Positions 8,687-17,745 of a stretch of DNA of 64,000 nucleotides are shown here, piece after piece (position 1 is the stretch's first letter; the number at the start of each line of letters is the position of its first letter). The notes beneath the pieces are model-generated. The model saw only the letters and a program-made list of their open reading frames with translations, made no database searches and was not told the origin of the DNA. Both the position numbers and the translations under genes were made by a program. This DNA is from Flavobacterium sp. MDT1-60 (GTDB lineage: Bacteria > Bacteroidota > Bacteroidia > Flavobacteriales > Flavobacteriaceae), in NCBI RefSeq assembly GCF_014844035.1, contig NZ_CP062159.1, forward strand, positions 2,914,001 through 2,978,000, written 5' to 3'.

Positions 8687-10204
8687 TTAATAACCAGGAT
8701 TGTTCGGTTTTAAATTAGGATTTATGGCTAATTCAGTTCCTGGTAATGGAAATAAATAATCTTTGTTTGGGTCAAAGTTTGCATGTGGTTCAAAACCATT
8801 TGGTCCAAATACTTCCGGTCCGTTTTTCAACCTTTTGATGTCATACCATCTTATATATTCAAAAGCCAATTCTAATCTTCTTTCATTAATAACCATTTTC
8901 TTAAAATCGGCTTTAGAAAGTCCCGGAGTTACATTGGCAGGAAAAGAAACTTGTTTCCCTGCTTTATTTCTCGCTCTTGCACGCACTCGGTTTACATAAC
9001 CATCAGCTTCTGTGGTTCCGGGTGTAATTTCATTTAAGGCTTCAGCAGCAGTCAGTAAAACTTCAGCATAACGCATCGTGATATAATTGTGTTCTGATGT
9101 TCTTCCGTTTGCACCGGCTTTTCCCGGAAAACGATAATATTTAGCAATATGCGGACGAGGTGCTTTTTCATTATCGCTTGAAGGATAAATCTGTAAAGCT
9201 CCGCCTGGACCGGTTTTCTTTCTTATAATGGTATCAAAACTTACCGCTCTTCTGTAATCTCTTTTATCCCAGTCATTAAACACTTTTAAAGAAGGAACTG
9301 CTACAGAAAATCCCTGTCCGTAACTATAACTGTCGTCTTTTAATGAACCTGTAAAAAATGCGGTATAATCCTGGCCGTAATTTCCTGATACTAAGTTATT
9401 AAAATCAATTGTGAATAAGGGTTCTTTTAATGAAGCCGCTTTTGTAGCGTTAAATAAATCCTGAAAATCAGCATCCAGACCTAAACCGAATTTAGCTTCA
9501 TTGTTAATGACATATTTAGCTTCGTCATACGCTTTTTGATAATTTCCTAATGTTAAATGAACCGATGCCAAATAACCTGCAGCAGTACCTTTTCCCGGAA
9601 CCGCTTTTACTTTTGGTTTGTCTTCCAGCCATTGTTTTGCAAATTCTAAATCGGCTATAATTTTAGCATATACTTCAGCTTCTTTGGTTTTGCCTAACGT
9701 ATTTACCTGATTAACATCGTTTACAACAAAATCAACGTACGGAATATCTCCAAAAATCCGAACCAAATGGTAGTAAGCAAAAGCTCTTGCAAAATAAGCC
9801 TGAGCTACAATGGCATTTACTTTTGCAGGATCTCCAGGTGTTTTTTTAGCACCTTCAATGGCCTGATTTGCTGCAGTGATAATGATATACGATTGTGGCC
9901 AAAAGTTGGCAACCAGTGCGTTGGTATCATTCATCGTCATATCATTTACATCGATACGCGCGGCCTGAGTGGTTCTGTCACCAATATCAGCCATGTCATC
10001 TCGCAACATCAAAGCGATTGTAAATTCTCTTCCCCAATAATTATTGTGGGCAATGTTGGCAAAAGCTCCGTTTACAGCAGCTTGCAGGTCATTTGTATTG
10101 TTAAAAAAGTTATCAGGGCGAATGATTCCTACCGGCTTTTCTTCAAGATCAGAGCAGCCAAAAGCGAATATTCCCAAGAAAAATAAGGCTATATATTTTT
10201 TCAT
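8687..10204 (-). CDS. SusD/RagB family nutrient-binding outer-membrane lipoprotein
   Basis: 505 residues. Lipoprotein signal with Cys17 (FAFGCSDLEEKP). The remainder has the TPR-rich SusD fold: an N-terminal DNFFNNTNDLQAAVNGAF, the ARAFAYYHLVRIFGDIPY helix, YNQ-like YAEVLLTAAEALNE, and the typical C-terminal run ERRLELAFEYIRWYDIKR...LFPLPGTELAINP. It binds the oligosaccharide at the cell surface and closes as a lid over its SusC partner. It starts 12 bases after the SusC stop, so translation is probably coupled. No third, SusE/F-like binding protein is present. Confidence 0.95.
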   Translation of the reverse strand: MKKYIALFFLGIFAFGCSDLEEKPVGIIRPDNFFNNTNDLQAAVNGAFANIAHNNYWGREFTIALMLRDDMADIGDRTTQAARIDVNDMTMNDTNALVANFWPQSYIIITAANQAIEGAKKTPGDPAKVNAIVAQAYFARAFAYYHLVRIFGDIPYVDFVVNDVNQVNTLGKTKEAEVYAKIIADLEFAKQWLEDKPKVKAVPGKGTAAGYLASVHLTLGNYQKAYDEAKYVINNEAKFGLGLDADFQDLFNATKAASLKEPLFTIDFNNLVSGNYGQDYTAFFTGSLKDDSYSYGQGFSVAVPSLKVFNDWDKRDYRRAVSFDTIIRKKTGPGGALQIYPSSDNEKAPRPHIAKYYRFPGKAGANGRTSEHNYITMRYAEVLLTAAEALNEITPGTTEADGYVNRVRARARNKAGKQVSFPANVTPGLSKADFKKMVINERRLELAFEYIRWYDIKRLKNGPEVFGPNGFEPHANFDPNKDYLFPLPGTELAINPNLKPNNPGY

Positions 10205-10216
10205 AATATGATTCTG

Positions 10217-13200
10217 TTAAAATTTTAAATTGAAACCGAAAGTGAATGTTTTCACGTTTGGATAACTTCCATAATCCAATCCTAAGTTGGTATTACTTCT
10301 GGCGTTAGTGTCGTTTAGGTAATTTACCTCAGGATCTGAACCCGGATAATCTGTAATAGTCCAAAGGTTCTGCGCACTAACGTAAAAACGAACTTTGCTC
10401 AATCCCATTTTCGAGACCACTTTATCATCTAAACTATATCCAATAGAAACGTTTTTCAAACGGATGTAACTTGCATCATAAACAAATCTTGAAGTAATTC
10501 TTTTGGTTCTTGCTGCATTTGCTGGAACATTTGTATCCGTATTTGTTGGTGTCCAGGCATCTAAAACCTCAGTCGTTGCATTATTGTTTCCTGAAGCCAA
10601 TTCCATTAAAGTATAATTTAGAATTTGGTTTCCTTCTGAACCCTGAAAGAAAATATTCAAGTCCAAATTTTTATAAGTGAAATCATTGTTCAATCCGAAG
10701 ATGAAATCCGGGTTTGGATTCCCGATAATTGTTTTATCATTCGAATCCAGTTTTCCGTCACCATTTACATCCCTGAATTTTTCACCACCTGCAGCCGTTT
10801 CAAAATTCCCCGGAAGTACAGTTTCTCCTTGCTGAATTACACCATCATAAATAAATCCAAAGAAAGAACCAACCGGCTGACCAACTCTCAGGATCTGAGA
10901 TTCTGTTGCAAGGAAATGCCCTGGTGCAGAGTTGATTAATAAATCTTTATTATCAGCTAATTTCAATACTTTATTCTTGTTTGACGAAATATTAAAATTC
11001 GTAGACCATGTGAAATCTGCTCCAATAAAGTTTTTAGTATTGATACCTAATTCCCAACCTTTGTTTTCTAATTCTCCCACATTTTGAAGCTGAGAAGCAA
11101 TTCCTGAAATTCCAGGCAAAGGTCTGTTGAACAACAAATCCTTAGTAATTGTTTTGTAATAATCTGCCGTAAGACTGATTCTGTTATCGAATAAACCTAA
11201 ATCAATTCCGTAATCCTGTTGATACGATGTTTCCCATTTTAAGTTCGGATTATCCAAAGACGTTAACTGAACCGCATTTACAATTACGTCACCACTGACA
11301 TCATAAATTTCTGAGAATCTCGATAAAGTAGAGTAGGCACCAATCGATGGATTTCCGGTTGCTCCGTAACTCGCTCTCAATTTAAGGTTTGAAACTGTTT
11401 TGTTATCTTTTAAGAAGTTTTCTTTAGCAATATTCCAACCCACGGCTCCGGAAGGGAAAGTTCCGTATTTGTAGTTTTTACTGAAACTTGAAGAACCGTC
11501 ACGACGTGCTGTGAAAGTGAATAAGTATTTATCATCGTAATCAAAATTCAGCCTTCCGAAAGCAGAAATTAATTCTGTTTCAGATAAACCTGAATCTGGT
11601 TTTAAAAATACTGTTCCGGCACCTAAATTATGATAAGAATTGGTGTTCGTAAGAAACCCTCTTGACGCGGCATACGAATTTTCGTTGGTATTTTTTTGAT
11701 ATGAATAACCTCCAAGAACGGTTAAAATTCCTTTTTGGATAATTTCTTTTTTATATGTCAAATAATTCTCTGTTAAGAAAGAAGAAAATCTGGTGTTGTT
11801 TACAGAAGCTTCTCCTTTGATGTTTTTTCCTGCAATTAAAGTAGATGGAATATATCTTCCGGTTTGAGAATTAGATTCTGTTAATCCTAACGTAGTTTTG
11901 AAATTTAAATCTTTAGTAATCTGATACGAAGCGAAGAAATTACTTCTGTTGGTAATATTGATTACTTCCAGAATATTTTCCATTGCAGTAGCATACGGAT
12001 TGTCAATATCATCTCCAATTGGAGCTGTAGTTGTATAAGAACCATCTGCATTATAAATTCCTTTATCCGGCATAAAACGGTAAGCAGCAGCAATTACACC
12101 CGCAGCACCAGTTCCTCCGGCTCCAGTCTGGCTGATAATTCCGTCTTTGTTTTGTTTGCTGGTGAATAAATTTAATCCCACTTTAAACTTGTCGCTCAAA
12201 TCAGCTTCAAGGTTACTTACGATCGTGTATTTATCAATTCCTGAATTAATAACAACTCCATTTTGATTGTAATAATTTCCGGAAACATAATATCTGATTT
12301 TGTCTGAACCACCTGAAAACGATAATTGTGAATTTGAAATCATTCCGTCACGATAAATAACATCCTGCCAGTCTGTGTTTGCTCCGCCTGAAGTGTGCGT
12401 TGTAAAACTTTTTCTGTAAGCCACAAATTGATCTCCGTTAAGTAAATCTAATTGGTTGTTTACCGATTGAGTCGAAGTCGAATTGCTGAATTCAATAACC
12501 GGTGCTCCCGGTTTTCCTTTTTTAGTCGTAACCATAATAACCCCGTTCGAACCTCTTGATCCGTAGATAGCCGTAGCCGATGCATCTTTTAAAATCTCAA
12601 TAGAAGCAATATCCTGAGGAGCCGGCATAGAAGCGCCTGCAAAACCGTCAACCACAATAAGGGCATCTCCACTTGCATTGATCGATGTTCCGCCACGAAC
12701 CCTGATTTTTACCGGAGCACCTGGCTCACCACCATTATTCGATTGTACAGAAACCCCTGCAGCACGACCTTGTAAAGCCATTTCTGCATTTAATAAAGGA
12801 TAAGCTGTTAGCTCTTTTGCTGTTACTGAAGATACAGAACCTGTAATGTCGCTCTTTTTACGGGTACCGTAACCTACAACGACAACTTCGTCAAGATTTT
12901 TAGTATCTGCTTTCAAACTTACATTTACAACTGTTTTATTTCCTAACGGAACTTCTACAGTTTGATATCCTACATAGTTGAAAACTAAGACAGCATTTTT
13001 TTCTGAAACGATTACAGTGTAATTCCCGTCCATATCTGCAGATGCTCCAACAGAAGATCCTTTGATATAAACATTTGCACCAGGAAGGCCAAGTAAATCT
13101 TCGCTGGAAGTAACTTTTCCGGTGACTTTTCTTTCCTGTGCATTCATCACGATATTGACTAGTAAGAAGAGTACCGGAAAACACCATTTAAGCGATTTAA

Positions 13201-13219
13201 TTGTTTGGTTTGTAAACAT
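10217..13219 (-). CDS. SusC/RagA TonB-dependent transporter
   Basis: 1000 residues. Order: signal region (1-28), carboxypeptidase-regulatory-like domain (about 30-105, GLPGANVYIKG), a short link LDEVVVVGYG typical of the SusC TonB box, plug domain (about 115-235, with IEILKDASATAIYGSRGSNG), and a 22-strand barrel to the terminal FGFNLKF. There is no N-terminal STN domain, as expected for a transporter regulated by a hybrid two-component system rather than sigma/anti-sigma. It imports oligosaccharides across the outer membrane with SusD. It is the first gene of the minus-strand operon that appears to run SusC-SusD-GH88-GH2-GH2. Confidence 0.95.
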   Translation of the reverse strand: MFTNQTIKSLKWCFPVLFLLVNIVMNAQERKVTGKVTSSEDLLGLPGANVYIKGSSVGASADMDGNYTVIVSEKNAVLVFNYVGYQTVEVPLGNKTVVNVSLKADTKNLDEVVVVGYGTRKKSDITGSVSSVTAKELTAYPLLNAEMALQGRAAGVSVQSNNGGEPGAPVKIRVRGGTSINASGDALIVVDGFAGASMPAPQDIASIEILKDASATAIYGSRGSNGVIMVTTKKGKPGAPVIEFSNSTSTQSVNNQLDLLNGDQFVAYRKSFTTHTSGGANTDWQDVIYRDGMISNSQLSFSGGSDKIRYYVSGNYYNQNGVVINSGIDKYTIVSNLEADLSDKFKVGLNLFTSKQNKDGIISQTGAGGTGAAGVIAAAYRFMPDKGIYNADGSYTTTAPIGDDIDNPYATAMENILEVINITNRSNFFASYQITKDLNFKTTLGLTESNSQTGRYIPSTLIAGKNIKGEASVNNTRFSSFLTENYLTYKKEIIQKGILTVLGGYSYQKNTNENSYAASRGFLTNTNSYHNLGAGTVFLKPDSGLSETELISAFGRLNFDYDDKYLFTFTARRDGSSSFSKNYKYGTFPSGAVGWNIAKENFLKDNKTVSNLKLRASYGATGNPSIGAYSTLSRFSEIYDVSGDVIVNAVQLTSLDNPNLKWETSYQQDYGIDLGLFDNRISLTADYYKTITKDLLFNRPLPGISGIASQLQNVGELENKGWELGINTKNFIGADFTWSTNFNISSNKNKVLKLADNKDLLINSAPGHFLATESQILRVGQPVGSFFGFIYDGVIQQGETVLPGNFETAAGGEKFRDVNGDGKLDSNDKTIIGNPNPDFIFGLNNDFTYKNLDLNIFFQGSEGNQILNYTLMELASGNNNATTEVLDAWTPTNTDTNVPANAARTKRITSRFVYDASYIRLKNVSIGYSLDDKVVSKMGLSKVRFYVSAQNLWTITDYPGSDPEVNYLNDTNARSNTNLGLDYGSYPNVKTFTFGFNLKF

Positions 13220-13341
13220 TCATTTTTTGGTTTTAAGGTTAATGTTAGATAAAATAAAAAAGCAATAGACTCATTCCGATTATTAGCAGCATGAAGAGGA
13301 TTTGCAGCAATAAGAATTTTGTTTTCTTGATTTTCATAAGG

Positions 13342-13377
13342 CAAATGTAGGTTGCGAAAACGATATAGAAATACAAA
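13342..13377 (-). promoter_or_regulatory. Possible Bacteroidota promoter for the SusC operon
   Basis: On the minus strand, TACATTTG (13342-13349) fits the -7 consensus TAnnTTTG, and TTTG (13374-13377) fits the -33 box. The 24-base spacer is somewhat longer than the usual 19-21. It would leave a leader of about 115 bases before SusC. Confidence 0.35.
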
Positions 13378-13412
13378 AAAGGGTATCTAAAAATACAGAT
13401 ACCCTTTTTTAA
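13375..13412 (-). terminator. Terminator of the hybrid two-component regulator gene
   Basis: A 14-bp stem (AAAAAAGGGTATCT at 13375-13388 and its complement at 13397-13410) ends in a run of T on the minus strand, directly after the regulator stop. It separates the regulator transcript from SusC. Confidence 0.8.
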
Positions 13413-13433
13413 GCCTTGAAAACAGTAGATTTT

Positions 13434-16400
13434 TTAAATTACCGACATAGGTTTTGAAAATTTGTCAGCAAATTGCGACGGAGTCTCTCCGTACTTTTTC
13501 TGGAAGCATTTGCTGAAATATTTCGGATTATTAAAACCAACTTTATAACTCACTTCAGAAACATTAAGTTTGTTTTGTTCTAATAATTGAGCAGCACGTT
13601 TTAATCGTATTTCATGAATAAATTCGTTTGGCGTGTAGTTCGTCCATGCTTTTATTTTTAAGAATAACATGGTTCGGCTCACACCTAATTCGGAACAGAA
13701 AAACGGAATATCAAATTGTTCATTTGAAATGTTTTCTTCGACAATTTTAAATGCCTTTTTTAATAGTTCTTCATCCAAAGAAGAAACTGTAATTTCCGAC
13801 GGTATAAAATTATCCTCGCTTGCGAATTTGTTTTTCAGTCTTTCTGTTGAATTCAAAAGATTTTTAACGCGAAGTTTAAATTCCATTAAATTAAAAGGTT
13901 TACTGATATAATCATCGGCACCACTTTCTAGTCCTTCAAATTTATAAACTAATGATGATCTGGAAGTCAGTAATATGACCGGAATATGACTTGTTTTTAG
14001 GTTTTCTTTTATTTTTGAACAAAGTTCTGTCCCAACCATTTCGGGCATAATAACGTCACTAATAATCAAATTCGGAACAAATTGTAATGCTTTTTCAAAA
14101 GCAATTTTGCCGTTTTCAGCCTCAATAATATTGTATTCTTTTTTGAGTAAATTTTTCATGAAGGTTCGTAAAACCTTATGATCTTCAACCAGCAGAATAG
14201 TTTGTTTTTCAGTACTTACAACAAAGTCTTCGATATCTTCCGGTTCTGTTATTTCTGCAGTTTCCAGTTGATTCGTGTATTGAACAATGTCATCACTAAT
14301 TTTAAAATCCTGAATAATTTCATCGTCTGAAAGATGGGCACGGCCTAAAGGTAGCGTTACTTTAAAAACAACACCACCAGTTTCTTTGTTCGTTACATCA
14401 ATGTTTCCTTTGTGAAGTTTGACAATGTTTTTTACGATTGATAAACCAATTCCGGTTCCTTTATTATAGTTTTTCTGAACATTGTTGTGCAACGGAACTT
14501 CAAAAAACAAATCAAAAATTTTGTCAATATGCTCCCCGGCAATTCCGGCTCCTGAATCTTCTACGGCAATAAATAAGTTTTCGTGATCGTGATTGATTTT
14601 GATGTTGATAGTTCCACCTTTTGGCGTATAACGAAATGCATTCGAAATCAAATTATAAAAAACACGTTCGAGTTTATAGCGATCAAAATAGACCAGAATC
14701 TCATCTTCAGAAGCTTCAAAAGTATAATCATAACCGCCGTCTTTGGCATATTCTATAAAAGACAAAAAGATTTCTTTGGTGAATTTTACAATATTTCCAT
14801 TTGCCGATTCTAATTTAACCTGATCGTTTTCGAGTTTCCTGAAATCCATCAAACGATTAATCAGACTCAAAAGATGATTGGCACTTCCTTCGATAACCAA
14901 CAACTTTTTATACATTTCATTCGTCCCGTTATAATTGGATAAAATTTGTTGCAACGGTCCTAAAATCAAAGTTAAAGGGGTTCTGAATTCATGCGAAATA
15001 TTAGTAAAGAAATCCAGTTTTGCCCTGTTGTTTTCTTCAATACGTTTGGTTTCAAGGTACTCTAATTCGAGTTTTTGTTTCAATCTGGCTTTCGATTTCA
15101 TAATCCAGATCAAACCGTATAAGGCTGAACCAATTATAATTCCGTACAATAAAAACGCCCAGATACTGCGCCAAGGAGCTGGTTTTACAACAACAGTCAG
15201 GGTAGTGGGAACTCTATTCCAAACGCCATCATTGTTAGCGCCCCGTACTTCAAAAACATAAGTTCCCGGATTCTGAATCGCATAAATGGCTTCGGTATTT
15301 TTGGTAATGGTCCAGTTATTTTCCAGTCCGGTTAAGCGGTAACTGTATTGGTTGTTTTTTGATCGAATGTAATTCGGAATCGCAAAATTGATCGAGAAAT
15401 TGGCTTTGTCATAATCCAATGTGATGTTTTTTGTATAACCGATGCTTTTCTCTAAAATTTCTGTCGAGTCCTGAGGATTAATCGTTTCATTTTTGATTTT
15501 CAAATCAGTAATTAAAACCTGAGGTACATATTGATTTAAAGAAATTTTTCTGGCATCAAAATAAGTGGCTCCGGACGGACTTCCGAAATAAAACTTATTG
15601 GCATCTAATTTTAAAGCGGAATTGTCATTAAATTCATTGCTCGCCAAACCGTCTTTTTGATCGTAAATCACAACTGTTTTTCGGGTGGTACTGTATTTTA
15701 TAATGCCCTGATTGGTGCTGATCCAAAGGTTTTTGTCATTATCTTCTAAAATAGAGTGTATCGATGTGATGACCGTATTTCCTATTTTAAGATTTATTCT
15801 GTTGAATTTCTTTCCATCAAAATAATGCAATCCTTTTGCTTTTGTTCCCACCCAAATTTTATTTTGAGAATCCTGAAACAACGTCAAAATATCATCACCT
15901 GCTAAAGCTGCAGCATCAAAAAAGAAATGTTTGATAGCATATTTATTGGGCTGAAAATTTTGAAGCCCAATAAGATTTAGTCCGTTTTGAGTTCCCACCC
16001 AAAGTCTTTTTTGTTTGTCGACTAAAATTGTTCTGACGATATTATTGGTTAAAAAATTCGGTTTTGTATTATCATTTCCAATAACCTGAAAAGTTTTAGA
16101 TATTGTATTGTACCGAATCAATCCTTTGCTAAAAGTACCAATCCACAATATGCCGTTTCCTTCTGTTTTGATGGAATAAACGCCTGTGTCTTTCAATAAA
16201 TCATTTAATTCAGATGAAATTCGGTTGTCTTCAATTCTTTTAGAAATAGTGTTATAGGCCGAAATTCCTTTGGAGAAAGTTCCCATCCACAAAATATGAT
16301 CTTCAGCAAGACACATCGATTTAATATCGTTTTTAGTCGTTTGCCCGCTTTTGCTGTTGATGTAGCTCGTAGCTCCGGTAGTTGCATTGTAAATTGTGAT

Positions 16401-17528
16401 TCCGCCGCCTTCAGTTCCAAAGTAGACGTTTTTATTTTTATCAGCAATAATCGAACTTACGACATCAAAGCTCATCGGAATCTTTTTAGAATTCTGATTG
16501 TAGTTAGAAAAGTTCACATTCGAAACATCCCAGATATTCACACCCTTGTAATAACAGCCAATCCAAACGGAACCTTTTTTATCCAAAAAAACCGATTTTA
16601 CTTTATCAATTCCGTTGTTATTGTTGCTGTTATTTATTTTTTCAATGCTTTTATCCTGACCCAAAATATAAATTCCGTCATAAGCGCCAATCCATAAAGA
16701 GCCTTCTTTGTCAATAGTTAAAGCGCGGATATCAGTGTTGAGTTCACGGTGCTTTTCAGCAGATAAAAAAGAAATATATTTGTTTGTAGCAGGATTAAAT
16801 TTTAAGAGTCCTTTGTTTTTAGTTCCAACCCAGATGTTATTGTCGCGATCTTCAGCAAGTGCTTGTACCGTCAACAAATCAGTAGTATTTAAAGGGTAAT
16901 TTTTAAACGAAAATTTTCTGTTTTTTCTATTCGTCAGTACACACAAACCTTTTGTCGTTCCGATCCAGATTTGACCCTTTTTGGTTTTTAAAATACTGAG
17001 AATATTATTGCTTGGAAGCGTTGTATTGTCGGTATCAGAATGAAATGTAGAAGTAAATTGTCCCGTTTTCTTATTATAAACAGTCAACCCTTTCGACGTT
17101 CCAAACCACATTTCATCACCAATTTCTTCGATACTCCAAATGGCATTTCCGCTTATCGTGTGATTGGTTTTAGTGTGCAAATATCTTGTAAAAGTATTGG
17201 TAACAGGGTTATAACAATTCAACCCGTTATATGTCCCGACCCAAATCTTTCCTGAATTGTCTTCTTCAATAGCCAAAATATCATTGTTGCTGATAGACAA
17301 TTTATTAGCAACATCATTTCTGAAAATCGTAAAGTGACTACCGTCATATTTATTAAGTCCGTCGCGTGTACCAAACCACATTTGCCCAAATTTATCCTGA
17401 TGAATGGCAATAACAGAACTCTGCGAAAGCCCGTCAGTCGTAGAAATATTTTTGAGACGATATTTATTTTGGGAGAATATATTCCCGGAAATAAATAATA
17501 AAACCAGAAAAGCTATTTTGTATTTCAT
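13434..17528 (-). CDS. Hybrid two-component system sensor kinase/response regulator (HTCS)
   Basis: 1364 residues; the start at 17528 is chosen because the signal peptide MKYKIAFLVLLFISGNIFSQ begins there. Periplasmic part: about 14 regulator-propeller repeats (KIWVGT, NLWIST and similar) and a Y_Y_Y domain (about 690-770, ending FEVRGANNDGVWN). One membrane span follows near 785-805 (SIWAFLLYGIIIGSALYGLI). Cytoplasmic part: HisKA with ISHEFRTPL, HATPase with NAFRYTPKGG / DSGAGI / GTGIGLSI, a receiver domain with Asp in ISDVIMPE and Lys in ISKPF, and an AraC-type HTH at the C-terminus (VSYKVGFNNPKYFSKCFQKKYG). Such proteins bind a specific oligosaccharide in the periplasm and activate the adjacent SusCD locus. 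It sits just upstream of that locus. Confidence 0.95.
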   Translation of the reverse strand: MKYKIAFLVLLFISGNIFSQNKYRLKNISTTDGLSQSSVIAIHQDKFGQMWFGTRDGLNKYDGSHFTIFRNDVANKLSISNNDILAIEEDNSGKIWVGTYNGLNCYNPVTNTFTRYLHTKTNHTISGNAIWSIEEIGDEMWFGTSKGLTVYNKKTGQFTSTFHSDTDNTTLPSNNILSILKTKKGQIWIGTTKGLCVLTNRKNRKFSFKNYPLNTTDLLTVQALAEDRDNNIWVGTKNKGLLKFNPATNKYISFLSAEKHRELNTDIRALTIDKEGSLWIGAYDGIYILGQDKSIEKINNSNNNNGIDKVKSVFLDKKGSVWIGCYYKGVNIWDVSNVNFSNYNQNSKKIPMSFDVVSSIIADKNKNVYFGTEGGGITIYNATTGATSYINSKSGQTTKNDIKSMCLAEDHILWMGTFSKGISAYNTISKRIEDNRISSELNDLLKDTGVYSIKTEGNGILWIGTFSKGLIRYNTISKTFQVIGNDNTKPNFLTNNIVRTILVDKQKRLWVGTQNGLNLIGLQNFQPNKYAIKHFFFDAAALAGDDILTLFQDSQNKIWVGTKAKGLHYFDGKKFNRINLKIGNTVITSIHSILEDNDKNLWISTNQGIIKYSTTRKTVVIYDQKDGLASNEFNDNSALKLDANKFYFGSPSGATYFDARKISLNQYVPQVLITDLKIKNETINPQDSTEILEKSIGYTKNITLDYDKANFSINFAIPNYIRSKNNQYSYRLTGLENNWTITKNTEAIYAIQNPGTYVFEVRGANNDGVWNRVPTTLTVVVKPAPWRSIWAFLLYGIIIGSALYGLIWIMKSKARLKQKLELEYLETKRIEENNRAKLDFFTNISHEFRTPLTLILGPLQQILSNYNGTNEMYKKLLVIEGSANHLLSLINRLMDFRKLENDQVKLESANGNIVKFTKEIFLSFIEYAKDGGYDYTFEASEDEILVYFDRYKLERVFYNLISNAFRYTPKGGTINIKINHDHENLFIAVEDSGAGIAGEHIDKIFDLFFEVPLHNNVQKNYNKGTGIGLSIVKNIVKLHKGNIDVTNKETGGVVFKVTLPLGRAHLSDDEIIQDFKISDDIVQYTNQLETAEITEPEDIEDFVVSTEKQTILLVEDHKVLRTFMKNLLKKEYNIIEAENGKIAFEKALQFVPNLIISDVIMPEMVGTELCSKIKENLKTSHIPVILLTSRSSLVYKFEGLESGADDYISKPFNLMEFKLRVKNLLNSTERLKNKFASEDNFIPSEITVSSLDEELLKKAFKIVEENISNEQFDIPFFCSELGVSRTMLFLKIKAWTNYTPNEFIHEIRLKRAAQLLEQNKLNVSEVSYKVGFNNPKYFSKCFQKKYGETPSQFADKFSKPMSVI

Positions 17529-17606
17529 GGTGATTTTTTTTAAGGTGCAAAGCAACAAAGGTTTTTAATCTCAAAGTCGCAGAGTCGCAAAGTTTTATCT
17601 CATTTT

Positions 17607-17732
17607 TGTCATTTCGACGAAGGAGAAATTCTCGCAAGTAACTCCGTTACTAAAAGCCAATCTTTGTAGAGCTTCTCGCGAGGATTTGCTTCGCCAGTCG
17701 CTATCGCTCGAGTCTCCTTCGTCGAAATGACA
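17607..17732. repeat. Dispersed palindromic element, copy B
   Basis: A 126-bp palindrome with TGTCATTTCGACGAAGGAG and CTCCTTCGTCGAAATGACA ends and the core CCAATCTTTGTAGAGC. It is itself framed by an outer inverted repeat: TCGCAGAGTCGCAAAG (around 17577-17592) and CTTTGCGACTTCGCGACTTTGCGA (around 17762-17785). The outer right arm runs into the 3' end of the beta-helix gene. Confidence 0.85.
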
Positions 17733-17745
17733 AACTACGCGCTTA

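Noticed and set aside
9767..10186. Plus-strand frame of 139 codons opposite SusD
   Set aside because: Wholly inside a well-supported SusD gene on the other strand, with no family features. The same holds for 16296-16697 opposite the HTCS and 5516-5824 opposite GH2.
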